Notes: a model not told the origin generated them from the letters alone. Counted from the stretch's first letter, positions 17,151 to 25,984 are shown. The stretch is 40,478 bases of DNA from an uncultured Parabacteroides sp. (GCA_947036995.1 CAMQTD010000004.1:1-40478), one strand, 5' to 3'. Program-made: numbers and translations.

Positions 17151-18815
17151 TTAATTGTTAATTGCTGCTGTGTACAAATAACGCTTAATGCTGCGTTTAG
17201 GCGTTTTTTCGAACTCCTCTTGATAGAGTTTATGTCCCGATATCTGACTGTAAGACGGCAGTTCTGCGTTTAACAACTTCAGATTCTCTTTTATCAACGC
17301 ATCAATCGTATCATGATCAATCCCTGCTGCATCAATTTGTGCCCAATCCGGACAGATTAATGCGATCAGCTTGCCATTCTTATCGGCAATAATAGATTCT
17401 GATACGTAATCTAGGTTATTTAATTTATCTTCGATCTCTTCTGGATAGATGTTTTGCCCCGAAGCGCCGAGTATCATACTTTTGCTACGACCTCGAATGT
17501 ACAGAAAACCATCTGCATCTATCGTTCCTAAGTCTCCCGTACGTAGCCAACCATCTGATGTGAATATCTCTCTTGTTGCCTCTTTGTTTTTATAGTATCC
17601 GAGCATTACGTTCATCCCTTTTACAAGAATCTCGCCCACCTCTGTTGTTGGGTCCGAAGAGTCTATACGCACCTCCATGCGATCTACAATCTGTCCACAC
17701 GATCCTTGTCTAAACTGATCCCAATAACTATAGGCAATAAGTGGCCCACACTCCGTCATGCCATAACCTACGGTGTAGCGGAAGTTGATGTCGCGTAAAA
17801 AGGTTTCTACATCCTTATTGATTGCTGCTCCACCAATAATCACTTGGGCAAAGTTGTCGCCAAACGATGCATTTAATTTCTTTGCAATAACTTGATGCAC
17901 TTTCTTATCTACGTATGGTAGTTTTAGTAGAAACTTCATCAATGGCTTCTCTAACTCTGGAAATACTTTATTTTTTATAATCTTTTCGATAATAAGCGGA
18001 ACTGCCAAAATCAAAATCGGCTTGTACTTTGCAAATGCATCTCCAATAATTTTGGGCGATGGTATACGTGTTAGAAAGTGAACATGACACCCTTTATTGA
18101 AAGAGTTTAGCACCTCGAACGTAAGTCCATACATGTGTGCCATCGGCAGCATGCAGACGATTTCGCCACCTGGCTCGATAAATTTCAGTTTGTCGTATGC
18201 AAACTGTACATTACTCCACAGACTGCGGTAGGGAATCATCACCCCTTTCGAGAAGCTGGTTGTTCCGGAGGTGTAGTTCAATACGGCCAATTCATCTGCT
18301 TGCTCGGTGTGATATTTTACATCGGCGGCAGTAAACGAACGGGGATATTTTTTTCCGAAATACTCATTGATGCGATTCCGAACCTTATATACCTCTTTGT
18401 TTTTAGCCTTTAGGATAGCAAAAGACTCCAATCCTACAATTAGCTTGAGATTGGGCATTAAGCACTCGTTCAAGTTTTCCCACACATTACTCCCTACTAA
18501 TATTGCTTTGGTTTCGCTGTGATTTATTATATGATGGATGTTATCTGGCTTAAATTCATGCAAGATAGGTACTGCTACAGCACCATAAGCAAGCGTTCCG
18601 AAAAAAGCAATTGCCCATCCCGAGGAGTTACGCCCCACGATTCCGACTTTATCTCCTTTCTTAATACCTGCTTGTTCCAGTATAATGTGATACTTCTCAA
18701 TGCGGCGAGCTACATCCTTAAAATGAAACGTCTGTCCCTCGTAATCCGAAAAAGCAGGAAGATCCCAATGGTCTTGAATGCTTTTCTCTATTAAACCCAA
18801 ATAACGATTCTCCAT
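17151..18815 (-). CDS. AMP-dependent long-chain fatty-acid--CoA ligase
   Basis: 554 aa ANL-superfamily enzyme that adenylates a fatty acid and forms its CoA thioester. It has the P-loop LNYTSGTTSFSKGVM, GYGMTECGPLIAYS, LRTGDLGTIDADGFLYIRGRSKSMI, and a C-terminal KTPKRSIKRYLY carrying the usual catalytic Lys region. The linker (GASGQNIYPEEIED) is typical of long-chain acyl-CoA synthetases. No signal peptide is seen; a peripheral inner-membrane location is likely. Chain-length preference cannot be read. It stands alone between pheS and a YhcH-family gene, with a terminator hairpin just upstream of its start that separates it from that gene. Confidence 0.9.
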   Translation of the reverse strand: MENRYLGLIEKSIQDHWDLPAFSDYEGQTFHFKDVARRIEKYHIILEQAGIKKGDKVGIVGRNSSGWAIAFFGTLAYGAVAVPILHEFKPDNIHHIINHSETKAILVGSNVWENLNECLMPNLKLIVGLESFAILKAKNKEVYKVRNRINEYFGKKYPRSFTAADVKYHTEQADELAVLNYTSGTTSFSKGVMIPYRSLWSNVQFAYDKLKFIEPGGEIVCMLPMAHMYGLTFEVLNSFNKGCHVHFLTRIPSPKIIGDAFAKYKPILILAVPLIIEKIIKNKVFPELEKPLMKFLLKLPYVDKKVHQVIAKKLNASFGDNFAQVIIGGAAINKDVETFLRDINFRYTVGYGMTECGPLIAYSYWDQFRQGSCGQIVDRMEVRIDSSDPTTEVGEILVKGMNVMLGYYKNKEATREIFTSDGWLRTGDLGTIDADGFLYIRGRSKSMILGASGQNIYPEEIEDKLNNLDYVSESIIADKNGKLIALICPDWAQIDAAGIDHDTIDALIKENLKLLNAELPSYSQISGHKLYQEEFEKTPKRSIKRYLYTAAINN

Positions 18816-18855
18816 TTTGCACTATTTTGTTACGTGTTTCTAAGCTAGAAATAAA

Positions 18856-18897
18856 AATACCTTTGTCTGTTCTCTTTAGAAAACAAGCAAAGGTATT
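18856..18897 (-). terminator. Terminator of the YhcH-family gene
   Basis: Arms AATACCTTTG (18856-18865) and CAAAGGTATT (18888-18897) are perfect complements with partial inner pairing. On the minus strand they are followed by TTTATTTC. The hairpin begins 20 nt after the stop at 18917. The plus strand of the left arm reads TACCTTTG, which mimics a -7 box but precedes no plus-strand gene. Confidence 0.65.
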
Positions 18898-18916
18898 AAA
18901 AGGGTTGACTTTAGCT

Positions 18917-19366
18917 TTAATCTACCGATATTTTAACTATAACTTTACGTATAGAGCCTGACCCAATGCCTGGAGCATGTCCATCTTCGGGAAAATAGAT
19001 TGCAAAGTCTCCGACAGTCAATGTTGTATGTCCTGCAGATGCATCTGAATAGAACGTGATATCATTCTCTTCGCTGTAGGGTGCCGAAATATGATTTAAC
19101 TTCGCTGCTGGTTTCCATCCGATTGTTTCTGTTCCAAGGATTGGCATTTGAATATCAATGAATTTATTATGAGTTTCGAGTGTTGCCATAGAAATCTCTT
19201 TTCCTACGATATCAGCAATGATCACAGTTAGTTTTCCTGGAACAAGCTCTATCTTTCCACTAAGTACTTGCGTAAAATCGGCTCTTTTAATATAGTCAAA
19301 CGCTTGTTTGAATAGTGGGTGTATCTGCTCGTAGCGAGCAGAGTTGTTTAATGAATCTGAAATCAT
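18917..19366 (-). CDS. YhcH/YjgK/YiaL (DUF386) family protein
   Basis: 149 aa cupin-like protein. The sequence shows the family pattern: KIELVPGKLTVIIADIVGKEISMATLETHNKFIDIQMPILGTETIGWKP in the first half, and the metal-site region HISAPYSEENDITFYSDA then FAIYFPEDGHAPGIGSGSIRKVIVKI. Members are soluble sugar-handling proteins linked to sialic acid and related pathways (NanQ/YhcH in E. coli), and an anomerase role has been proposed. No sugar operon surrounds it here, so its substrate is unknown. A -7 promoter element lies at 19408-19415 and a terminator follows, so it is monocistronic. Confidence 0.88.
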   Translation of the reverse strand: MISDSLNNSARYEQIHPLFKQAFDYIKRADFTQVLSGKIELVPGKLTVIIADIVGKEISMATLETHNKFIDIQMPILGTETIGWKPAAKLNHISAPYSEENDITFYSDASAGHTTLTVGDFAIYFPEDGHAPGIGSGSIRKVIVKISVD

Positions 19367-19407
19367 AGTGTTTTATTTTAAAAAATGATACATGCTAAAC
19401 GCATATA

Positions 19408-19415
19408 CAAAGATA
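19408..19415 (-). promoter_or_regulatory. -7 promoter element of the YhcH-family gene
   Basis: Minus-strand TATCTTTG fits TAnnTTTG, 41 nt upstream of the ATG at 19366. No good -33 TTTG is seen. Confidence 0.5.
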
Positions 19416-19455
19416 ATTATTGTAAGTAATATTTAATACTGCAATTCTAAAAATA

Positions 19456-20469
19456 TCAACCTACGTATCTAACTTCTGGATTTACTTCAATTTCAAATTG
19501 CTGCAATACTTTTGTTCGAATAGATTCGGCGAGCATCGCTATTTCGGTACCTGAGGCATCGCCTAGGTTCACGATTACGAGGGCTTGCTTATCATATACG
19601 CCAACGGTATCGAAAGATTTTCCCTTAAAACCAATAGCTTCAATCAACCAAGCTGCTGGTACTTTTATTTTATTGTCGGCTACCTCGTACCCCGGAATGG
19701 CAGGATAGTCTTTTTGGATTGCTTCGTAGTGAGGCTTTGAGATTATTGGATTCGTAAAAAAGCTTCCTGCATTGCCTAATTCGTCTGTGTTAGGCAATTT
19801 CTCTGCGCGTATTTTAATAACAACGTCTCTTACGGTTTGTATGTTTTGCTCCTTTTCGGCACACATCACCTCGCTTAGATTACCATACGAGAGGTTTAAT
19901 ACCGGTTGCTTAGTTAGTTTTAGTGTAACGTGTGTTATAATGTATTGATCTAACAATTCGTTTTTGAAGATGCTATCTCTGTATCCATACTTACATTCAG
20001 TAGCTGTAAATATCTTTTTGTTACCTGTTTTAACTTCGTAAGCTGTTACCGATGCTATTACGTCTTTGATCTCTACACCGTATGCACCAATGTTTTGAAC
20101 AGCCGCAGCACCTGTTTCGCCAGGTATGTTTGATAGGTTTTCGATGCCTCCCCAGTTATTCGAAACAGCATAAGCAACGCATGCATCCCATGCCATACCA
20201 GCTCCAACTTGCAGGTATACATTTGTATCGTCCGATTTAAGCTGCTCTGCACCTCCGATCAACGAGTGAAGTATAATTCCGTTGTAATCATCTAAAAACA
20301 ACAAATTACTTCCTGCACCGATATGTAGCTTCTGGCACTCCATAAAATATTCGTCTCTTAATATTCTACTTAACTCCTCTTCGCTATCATATTCCATAAA
20401 GTGCTTCGCAGCAACTTGTACGTGAAATGTATTGTGTTTCTCTAACGAATAATTTTCTTCTATTTTCAT
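19456..20469 (-). CDS. murB: UDP-N-acetylenolpyruvoylglucosamine reductase
   Basis: About 337 aa, close to the E. coli type I enzyme. MurB makes UDP-MurNAc for peptidoglycan using FAD and NADPH in the cytoplasm. The FAD-binding region shows LHIGAGSNLLFLDDYNGIILH and SNIPGETGAAAVQNIGAYGVEI. The catalytic Arg is in YGYRDSIFK, the Ser proton donor is in NAGSFFTNPII, and the final Glu is in EIEVNPEVRYVG. An in-frame start at 20508 is rejected, because MKIEENYSLEKHNTF at 20469 is the normal N-terminus and the -7 promoter box lies inside the longer reading. Confidence 0.96.
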   Translation of the reverse strand: MKIEENYSLEKHNTFHVQVAAKHFMEYDSEEELSRILRDEYFMECQKLHIGAGSNLLFLDDYNGIILHSLIGGAEQLKSDDTNVYLQVGAGMAWDACVAYAVSNNWGGIENLSNIPGETGAAAVQNIGAYGVEIKDVIASVTAYEVKTGNKKIFTATECKYGYRDSIFKNELLDQYIITHVTLKLTKQPVLNLSYGNLSEVMCAEKEQNIQTVRDVVIKIRAEKLPNTDELGNAGSFFTNPIISKPHYEAIQKDYPAIPGYEVADNKIKVPAAWLIEAIGFKGKSFDTVGVYDKQALVIVNLGDASGTEIAMLAESIRTKVLQQFEIEVNPEVRYVG

Positions 20470-20505
20470 TATACTTAATATGTATGTATTTATATTTCTA
20501 GCATA

Positions 20506-20513
20506 CAAAGATA
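20506..20513 (-). promoter_or_regulatory. -7 promoter element of murB
   Basis: Minus-strand TATCTTTG fits TAnnTTTG, 36 nt upstream of the ATG at 20469. The flanking sequence resembles the YhcH promoter (both read CTTTGTATATGC or CTTTGTATGC). Confidence 0.5.
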
Positions 20514-20805
20514 GTTGTTATTATAAATTAAACATAGTACTTACGTTTACATTTTGATTTTGTTTGTTTCTCTTATGATAATACACGGTAGATGCAAGTA
20601 TCATATACAGGGTTAATTAAGCAGTATAATAGCACGTTAGACGTAATATTACATTTGACACAAATAAATGCATTTGCTATTTCTACTATCATTTTGATTG
20701 TAAAACAACGATTCCACGAATCCGCATACGCACATCAAATGCCATTCTAGAAGTGCTCAACACTCTTTTTGTGTAAATATTGCCTATTTTGAGGAGGTGA
20801 CAGGC

Positions 20806-20937
20806 TCTTTTTCGGAAAAATCCGTATACTTTTCTACCCAAAGGTGCAGACTTTTTTGGTAAAAGGTCTGCACCTTTAGGTAGAAAAGTACCTAGTCTTG
20901 GGTGAAAAAGTGCCTAGATTTTCGTGTTACCTACTTG
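20806..20937. repeat. Array A: 22-nt periodic repeat with alternating inverted half-units
   Basis: Clear units are at 20828-20849, 20850-20871, 20872-20893 and 20894-20915, with degenerate units on each side (20806-20827 and 20916-20937). Units 1 and 2 have ACTTTT at positions 1-6 and AAAGGT at 13-18. Unit 3 carries the reverse complements (ACCTTT at 1-6, AAAAGT at 13-18), and unit 4 keeps AAAAGT at 13-18. The words between these anchors vary. Arms 20828-20851 and 20866-20889 are complementary at 23 of 24 positions, and pairing extends inward by five pairs (one G-T) to a 4-nt loop, giving a stem of about 30 bp across 20827-20890. Confidence 0.8.
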
Positions 20938-21354
20938 ATTGAGCTAAAAAATAGTTCGCAAGGCTTGTTCAACCACTCAGATGGTAATAAATCCGAACCC
21001 TAATCAAAGTATTAAAAAACGCTTACAAGAGATCACTTTAACAATATAATAACTTTTTTAAACCAATATAGCGAGCAAAATAATACGTATACAAGCAAAT
21101 AAAAAGCAATTTGAAATCTTCCAACTCCATTCTACGGCATTATATCGCACCACCCTGTACGACAGACCTAATCAGACGCATACAGCAACGTTTGATTATC
21201 AAAATGTCAAAAAGACACATCCGCCCTTTTGTAACCGACTGATAACACGAGACAACCTAACGAACAGCTTATTTATTTTATTGAAACGCTAAGAACATCC
21301 CCCTTCAACTACTATTTTTAACACTCGCACACTGAGTGACTAAGTTTAAATAGC

Positions 21355-21362
21355 TACCTTTG
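21355..21362 (+). promoter_or_regulatory. -7 promoter element of the FHA/men operon
   Basis: TACCTTTG is a perfect TAnnTTTG match, ending 31 nt before the ATG at 21394. The -33 region lacks a clean TTTG. No other promoter is seen before menE, so this may drive the whole cluster. Confidence 0.6.
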
Positions 21363-21393
21363 CTCTTTGAAATCAAACAACACGTTATATACA

Positions 21394-21936
21394 ATGAAAA
21401 GATTTTTATGTCCCAAATGCGAAAATAATATTATTTTTGATGAAACGAAATATCCAGGTGGCAAGCCGATTGTATTAGTTTGTAACGAATGTGCAAAACA
21501 ATTCACAATCCGTCTTAAAGATAAATCGACAAAGCCATCAAATCCAGCATTAGACGAAGTTACACTCCGTGACGAAGACGAGGGTTTGGGTAGTATAACA
21601 GTGCTTCAAAACTTTTTTGGTTACAAGCAACGTTTGCCATTGAGCATGGGAGACAATGTTATCGGTCGCCAAAGTAAGGGTAACGAAATACAAGTTCCCG
21701 TAATCACAACAGACCCAAGTTTGGGCAGAAACCATTGCGTTATAAACGTTAAACGAAATAAAAACAACGAACTAGTCTACACCCTACGCGACTTCCCTAG
21801 CTTAACAGGAACATTCTTAATGAATACATTGTTGGGTAAAAAAGAACAAGTACGCATCGAGGATGGTGCCGTTGTAAACGTTGGTGCAACAACATTTATT
21901 GTAAACTTTGCGCAAGACGATACAACAAAAAAATAA
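21394..21936 (+). CDS. Zinc-ribbon plus FHA-domain protein
   Basis: 180 aa from the ATG at 21394; an in-frame TTG at 21367 overlaps the leader and is rejected. The N-terminal zinc ribbon has Cys6-x2-Cys9 and Cys30-x2-Cys33 (FLCPKCEN and LVCNECAKQF), similar to MJ0042/YgiT-type finger-like tags. After a linker (about 45-65) comes an FHA domain with IGRQSKGNEIQVP, then DPSLGRNHCVINV and the final GTFLMNTLLGKKEQVRIEDGAVVNVG. FHA domains bind phosphothreonine peptides. It is cytoplasmic. It lies 46 nt upstream of the men genes with no promoter between, but nothing links it functionally to menaquinone. Its partner kinase is not in the window. Confidence 0.88.
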   Translation: MKRFLCPKCENNIIFDETKYPGGKPIVLVCNECAKQFTIRLKDKSTKPSNPALDEVTLRDEDEGLGSITVLQNFFGYKQRLPLSMGDNVIGRQSKGNEIQVPVITTDPSLGRNHCVINVKRNKNNELVYTLRDFPSLTGTFLMNTLLGKKEQVRIEDGAVVNVGATTFIVNFAQDDTTKK

Positions 21937-21982
21937 TAAGGTTACTAGCAATAGATGAATTTCTAAATATAAAATAGAACGT

Positions 21983-23212
21983 ATGAACTATAAATATATT
22001 GTACTAGATCTTGATGGTACATTAACAAATTCAGAGAAAGAGATTACTGCGCACACACACCGAACCATTTTAAAGGCTCAGCATTTGGGTGTGCGTATTA
22101 TTTTAGCTTCGGGCAGACCTACATTTGGTATTACGCCCCTAGCTAAAGCGTTGGAATTGCACCATTACAATGGGTATGTATTGGCGTTTAATGGTGGTAA
22201 AATTATCAACTGCCAAACGCAAGAGGTTATGTACGAGAAGGTTTTAGACGCCTCTTACATCCCCTACTTATACAAGCAGGCAGTAAAAAATGGTGTTACT
22301 ATTATCTCTTACGATGATGAGTCTATCATTACAGAAGATCCTTCGGATATTTATGTTCAGAAAGAAGCTTTCTTAAATAAAATGCCAGTCCGACAGGTAG
22401 ACAACTTCGTTGAAGCAATTAATTTTGCACCCTCGAAGTGCCTAATCGTTGGCGAACCAGAAAAGTTAGTTAAGCTCGAAAAAGAACTTAAACGACACCT
22501 TGATGGTGCATTAGAGGTGTATAGATCGGAACCCTATTTCTTAGAAATTGTGCCACTACACATTGATAAAGCAAAATCGTTAAGTCTGCTGTTCGAAAAG
22601 ATTGGTACAACAAAAGAGGAGGTGATAGCTATCGGTGATGGATTTAACGATCTAAGCATGATACAACTAGCCGGAAAGGGCATAGCCATGGCAAATGCAC
22701 AAGAATCGGTAAAGGCATGCGCCGACTATGTAACACTCTCTAACGAAGAAGATGGCGTAGCACATGCGATCGAGAAGTTTATCTTTGCCGAAACTCAACT
22801 TTCTAAAATTACTGTAGAGCAGATAAACGAACGCTCTAAGTTTGCCTTAATGGGTAACCTAGGTATTCAGTTTACATTTGCAACTCCAACATACGTAGAG
22901 GCTACAATGCCTGTAGACGAACGCACAAGACAACCTTTTGGCGTGCTGCATGGCGGTGCTACATTGGCTTTGGGCGAAACAGTGGCAGGATTAGGTTCTA
23001 TGCTAGCTTGCTCTCCCGAGGAGATGGTTGTTGGGATGCAGGTAAGTGGAAATCATGTGGCATCGGCACACGAAGGTGATACGGTGCGCGCTGTAGGTAC
23101 AATTATTCATAAAGGAAAATCGTCTCATGTTTGGAACGTGGATGTGTTTACCTCTACCGATAAATTAGTATCGTCTATTCGTGTTATTAATAGTGTACTG
23201 AGAAAACGATGA
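21983..23212 (+). CDS. HAD hydrolase (Cof-type) fused to a hotdog thioesterase, probable DHNA-CoA thioesterase
   Basis: 409 aa in two parts. Residues 1 to about 265 are a Cof-type HAD phosphatase: LDLDGTLTNSEKEI with Asp nucleophile and acid, motif II ILASGRPT, and motif IV AIGDGFNDLSMI. Residues about 280-409 are a PaaI/YdiI-like hotdog domain: QPFGVLHGGATLALGETVAG with the His-Gly-Gly and catalytic Glu arrangement, then VVGMQVSGNHVASAHEGDTVRAVGT and HVWNVDVFTS. This half closely resembles E. coli MenI (YdiI), which hydrolyses 1,4-dihydroxy-2-naphthoyl-CoA. It heads the men genes and overlaps menF by 4 nt, so it probably supplies the MenI step. The role of the HAD half is unknown. Confidence 0.92.
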   Translation: MNYKYIVLDLDGTLTNSEKEITAHTHRTILKAQHLGVRIILASGRPTFGITPLAKALELHHYNGYVLAFNGGKIINCQTQEVMYEKVLDASYIPYLYKQAVKNGVTIISYDDESIITEDPSDIYVQKEAFLNKMPVRQVDNFVEAINFAPSKCLIVGEPEKLVKLEKELKRHLDGALEVYRSEPYFLEIVPLHIDKAKSLSLLFEKIGTTKEEVIAIGDGFNDLSMIQLAGKGIAMANAQESVKACADYVTLSNEEDGVAHAIEKFIFAETQLSKITVEQINERSKFALMGNLGIQFTFATPTYVEATMPVDERTRQPFGVLHGGATLALGETVAGLGSMLACSPEEMVVGMQVSGNHVASAHEGDTVRAVGTIIHKGKSSHVWNVDVFTSTDKLVSSIRVINSVLRKR

Positions 23213-24261
23213 GTCTAGGGATTAGTTTCGCACTCTATCGTAGACCTGGTGAAGCTCCATTATATGCTATTCAAAGTGTAGGAGAACCAACTGTTTTATC
23301 TGATTTAGAGGCGTTAGGTGAGCAAGCGGGCTATGTTTTTGCCCCTTTTCACCTAGACAATAAAACACCTTGTTTGTTGATTAACCCCGACAAACAGGGT
23401 CAATACAGTGCTTCGACTGCTACATATTTAAGAGATCAACTGTCGTTGTGCAACCTCGATTCGCCCCATTTGCAAAACAGAGCAGATAGTGCGATTCGAT
23501 ATAAGGAGGCTTTTAATGTATATAAGGAGCAGTTAGGGATTTTAAATTTCCACAAGCTTGTATTGTCTCGTTCGACAAGACAAATAAAGGGTGACGATTT
23601 TGATCTATTCGAAACCTTCGAGCGTGCTTGCTCCGCATATCCAACGGCTTATGTATACGTTTGCTATACAGAGAAGTCGGGTTTATGGCTGGGATGCAGC
23701 CCTGAGGTATTGCTTCAAGGCAGTGCCAACGCGTGGCAAACCGTTGCATTAGCAGGTACGCAGCAGTTGAATAAAAGCAATAACCCGCTTGTTTGGGATC
23801 AGAAAAACAAATTAGAACAGCAACTTGTTACAGATTATATTCAAAGTCAGCTGGATACAATGGGTATCGAAAATACACACAGTGATGCGCACAACTCCGT
23901 TGCAGGTAATTTAGTTCACCTGAAAAGCGAATTCAACTGTTTTCCATCTGCTACGGATAAGATTGGACGTGTGGTTAAATCACTCCACCCTACGCCAGCT
24001 ACATGTGGACTACCTAAAGAGGAGGCTTTGCAGTTTATACTGACAAACGAAAACTTTAATCGTGGTTACTATGCTGGATTCTGTGGCATGATAGATAAAG
24101 ATAAAAACGTAGACCTGCATGTCAATTTGCGTTGCATGCAAGTATATGATAACTATTTAGAGCTATATGCTGGAGGAGGAATTTTATCCGAATCCATATT
24201 GAATGCCGAATGGTGCGAAACAGAGTATAAATTACAAACACTGCTAGCTATTATAAAATAA
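23209..24261 (+). CDS. menF: Isochorismate synthase
   Basis: 350 aa chorismate-utilising enzyme, a little shorter at the N-terminus than E. coli MenF (about 430). It converts chorismate to isochorismate, the first committed menaquinone step. Motifs: FHKLVLSRSTRQ with the general-base Lys, GLWLGCSPEVLLQ, TVALAGTQ, LHPTPATCGLPKEEALQFI, RGYYAGFCGMI and HVNLRCMQ. The ATG overlaps the preceding stop (ATGA), indicating coupled translation. EntC-type enzymes are close relatives, but the men context decides the call. Confidence 0.94.
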   Translation: MSLGISFALYRRPGEAPLYAIQSVGEPTVLSDLEALGEQAGYVFAPFHLDNKTPCLLINPDKQGQYSASTATYLRDQLSLCNLDSPHLQNRADSAIRYKEAFNVYKEQLGILNFHKLVLSRSTRQIKGDDFDLFETFERACSAYPTAYVYVCYTEKSGLWLGCSPEVLLQGSANAWQTVALAGTQQLNKSNNPLVWDQKNKLEQQLVTDYIQSQLDTMGIENTHSDAHNSVAGNLVHLKSEFNCFPSATDKIGRVVKSLHPTPATCGLPKEEALQFILTNENFNRGYYAGFCGMIDKDKNVDLHVNLRCMQVYDNYLELYAGGGILSESILNAEWCETEYKLQTLLAIIK

Positions 24262-24281
24262 TAAAAAATTGAAGTAATACC

Positions 24282-25967
24282 ATGTATTCATCTAAACCCA
24301 ATATTTTACAATTAGTAGCACTGCTAATCGAATACGACATTAAACATATTGTTGTGTCGCCAGGTTCTCGCAATGCTCCTATTGTTGAAACCATTGAGCA
24401 GCATCCTTTTTTTCGTTGCTACACGGTGGTAGACGAACGAAGTGCTGCTTTTTTTGCATTGGGGCTTATCCTTAAAACGGGCGAAGCTGTTGCAGTTTGT
24501 TGTACATCGGGTACGGCATTATTGAACTATAGTTCTGCTGTAGCTGAAGCTTTTTATCAACAACTTCCCTTAGTGGTTATCTCTGCAGACCGACCACAGG
24601 CTTGGGTAGGGCAAATGGATGGGCAAACGCTTCCTCAAGCTACTGTTTTCAATACATTGGTGAAGCAAGCTGTTCAACTGAACGAAAGTAAAACAACCGA
24701 AGATACTTGGTATTGTAATCGCCTAATAAACGAAGCGCTTACTGCGGCTACGGCTACAGAAGCAGGTCCGGTGCATATTAATATTGCCCTCAGCGAGCCA
24801 CTGTTTGATTTTGAGAGCACGCAGATTCCAACCGAACGCAAAGTTACAGCTTATCAGGCAACACAACAAGCATGCTTTCCATTCCTTAAACCGTTATTAG
24901 ATAGCTACACACGCTGTATGCTGATGATTGGTCAAACAGATCCTCATGCATCATTAAGCGATTTGTTATCAAAGCATCTGCCTACGCAGCAACTTGTTAT
25001 TGTTGCCGAAAACATAGCCAACACACGTGGTAAAGGTATTATTTATACTATTGATGATATTATCTTTGCCCTACCAAAGGATGAGGCTGAGACTTTTGCA
25101 CCCGAGATACTGATTACATGCGAAGGGCATATCGTATCTAAACGATTCAAAGAATTTATCCGACAGTTTCCGCCTAAAATTCATATACACGTTTCGCCTT
25201 CGGGCAAAGCGCCAGACCTCTTTCAAGCGCTAACACATACGGTACAATCAGCAGTTGAACCTTTTATTGATCAGCTGCTAACCAATAGAAATAACATAGA
25301 AACGGCTGATTATGTAGCGCTTTGGCACAACCAATCGCAACAGATCAACGCACGCGCTACTGCCTATTGCAGCAAACTCGCATATACTGATTTACAAGCA
25401 ATGCACCTGCTATTTAGCAAACTACCCGAAGGCGTAGCACTGCATCTAGCAAATAGCTCGACTATTCGCAATGCGCAGCTATTTAATCTGCCCGAATCTA
25501 CAAAGGTTTACTGCAACAGGGGGACGAATGGCATTGATGGCTCCATGTCTACAGCCGTAGGGTATGCTGCAATTAAAGATGAACTATCGGTACTCGTAAT
25601 CGGAGACCTGAGCTTCTTCTATGATATCAATGCGCTATGGAATAAATATGTAACAGGAAATCTGCGCATCGTATTATTAAACAATGGCTGTGGAGAGATA
25701 TTTAAACGCATACATGGATTAAATCAAACGCATGCACTAAACAGTCACATAGCCTATCAACACCATACATCAGCTCAAGGATGGTGCGAATCGTTAGCTT
25801 TTACCTATTTAAAAGCAACAGATACGGTATCACTTAAAGCAGGAATCGCTACGCTATTGAGTCAAGAGATGCAAATCGAACGCCCAATCATACTCGAAGT
25901 GTTTACCAACGACGAAACAAATATGGAAACAATTCGAGCTTATTATAAACAGTTAAAGCAATTATAA
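24282..25967 (+). CDS. menD: SEPHCHC synthase (MenD), ThDP-dependent
   Basis: 561 aa, the usual length. It joins isochorismate and 2-oxoglutarate with loss of CO2. N-terminal pyrimidine-binding region: IVVSPGSRNAPIVETIEQ, then VVDERSAAFFALG and CTSGTALLNYSSAVAEAFY. C-terminal ThDP/Mg region: GTNGIDGSMSTAVGYA, VIGDLSFFYDINALWN and IVLLNNGCGEIF. It starts 20 nt after menF and lies 17 nt before menB, well inside the operon. Confidence 0.96.
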   Translation: MYSSKPNILQLVALLIEYDIKHIVVSPGSRNAPIVETIEQHPFFRCYTVVDERSAAFFALGLILKTGEAVAVCCTSGTALLNYSSAVAEAFYQQLPLVVISADRPQAWVGQMDGQTLPQATVFNTLVKQAVQLNESKTTEDTWYCNRLINEALTAATATEAGPVHINIALSEPLFDFESTQIPTERKVTAYQATQQACFPFLKPLLDSYTRCMLMIGQTDPHASLSDLLSKHLPTQQLVIVAENIANTRGKGIIYTIDDIIFALPKDEAETFAPEILITCEGHIVSKRFKEFIRQFPPKIHIHVSPSGKAPDLFQALTHTVQSAVEPFIDQLLTNRNNIETADYVALWHNQSQQINARATAYCSKLAYTDLQAMHLLFSKLPEGVALHLANSSTIRNAQLFNLPESTKVYCNRGTNGIDGSMSTAVGYAAIKDELSVLVIGDLSFFYDINALWNKYVTGNLRIVLLNNGCGEIFKRIHGLNQTHALNSHIAYQHHTSAQGWCESLAFTYLKATDTVSLKAGIATLLSQEMQIERPIILEVFTNDETNMETIRAYYKQLKQL

Positions 25968-25984
25968 AACAAAACATATAACTT

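Larger units (their letters stand above)
20470..21393. other. Long non-coding gap between murB and the FHA gene
   Basis: More than 900 nt without a credible gene on either strand. It contains the murB promoter at one end, the FHA/men promoter at the other, and in the middle (20806-20937) a 22-nt periodic array that folds into a long hairpin. The rest is AT-rich sequence in which I see no RNA gene, insertion sequence or tRNA. Confidence 0.7.

Noticed and set aside
20470-20508. Longer N-terminus for MurB
   Set aside because: The added residues are not in the family, and the -7 promoter box overlaps the start of that extension.
20650-20657. TACATTTG as a plus-strand promoter
   Set aside because: No gene or RNA can be recognised downstream for 700 nt, and such 8-mers are expected by chance in AT-rich DNA.
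20806-20937. CRISPR array
   Set aside because: The units are 22 nt with no unique spacers of typical length, half-units alternate in orientation, and no cas genes are present.
10929-21190. Shared 13-mer GCATACAGCAACG near 10930 and 21179
   Set aside because: A few 13-nt matches are expected by chance in 40 kb, and the flanks do not extend the similarity.
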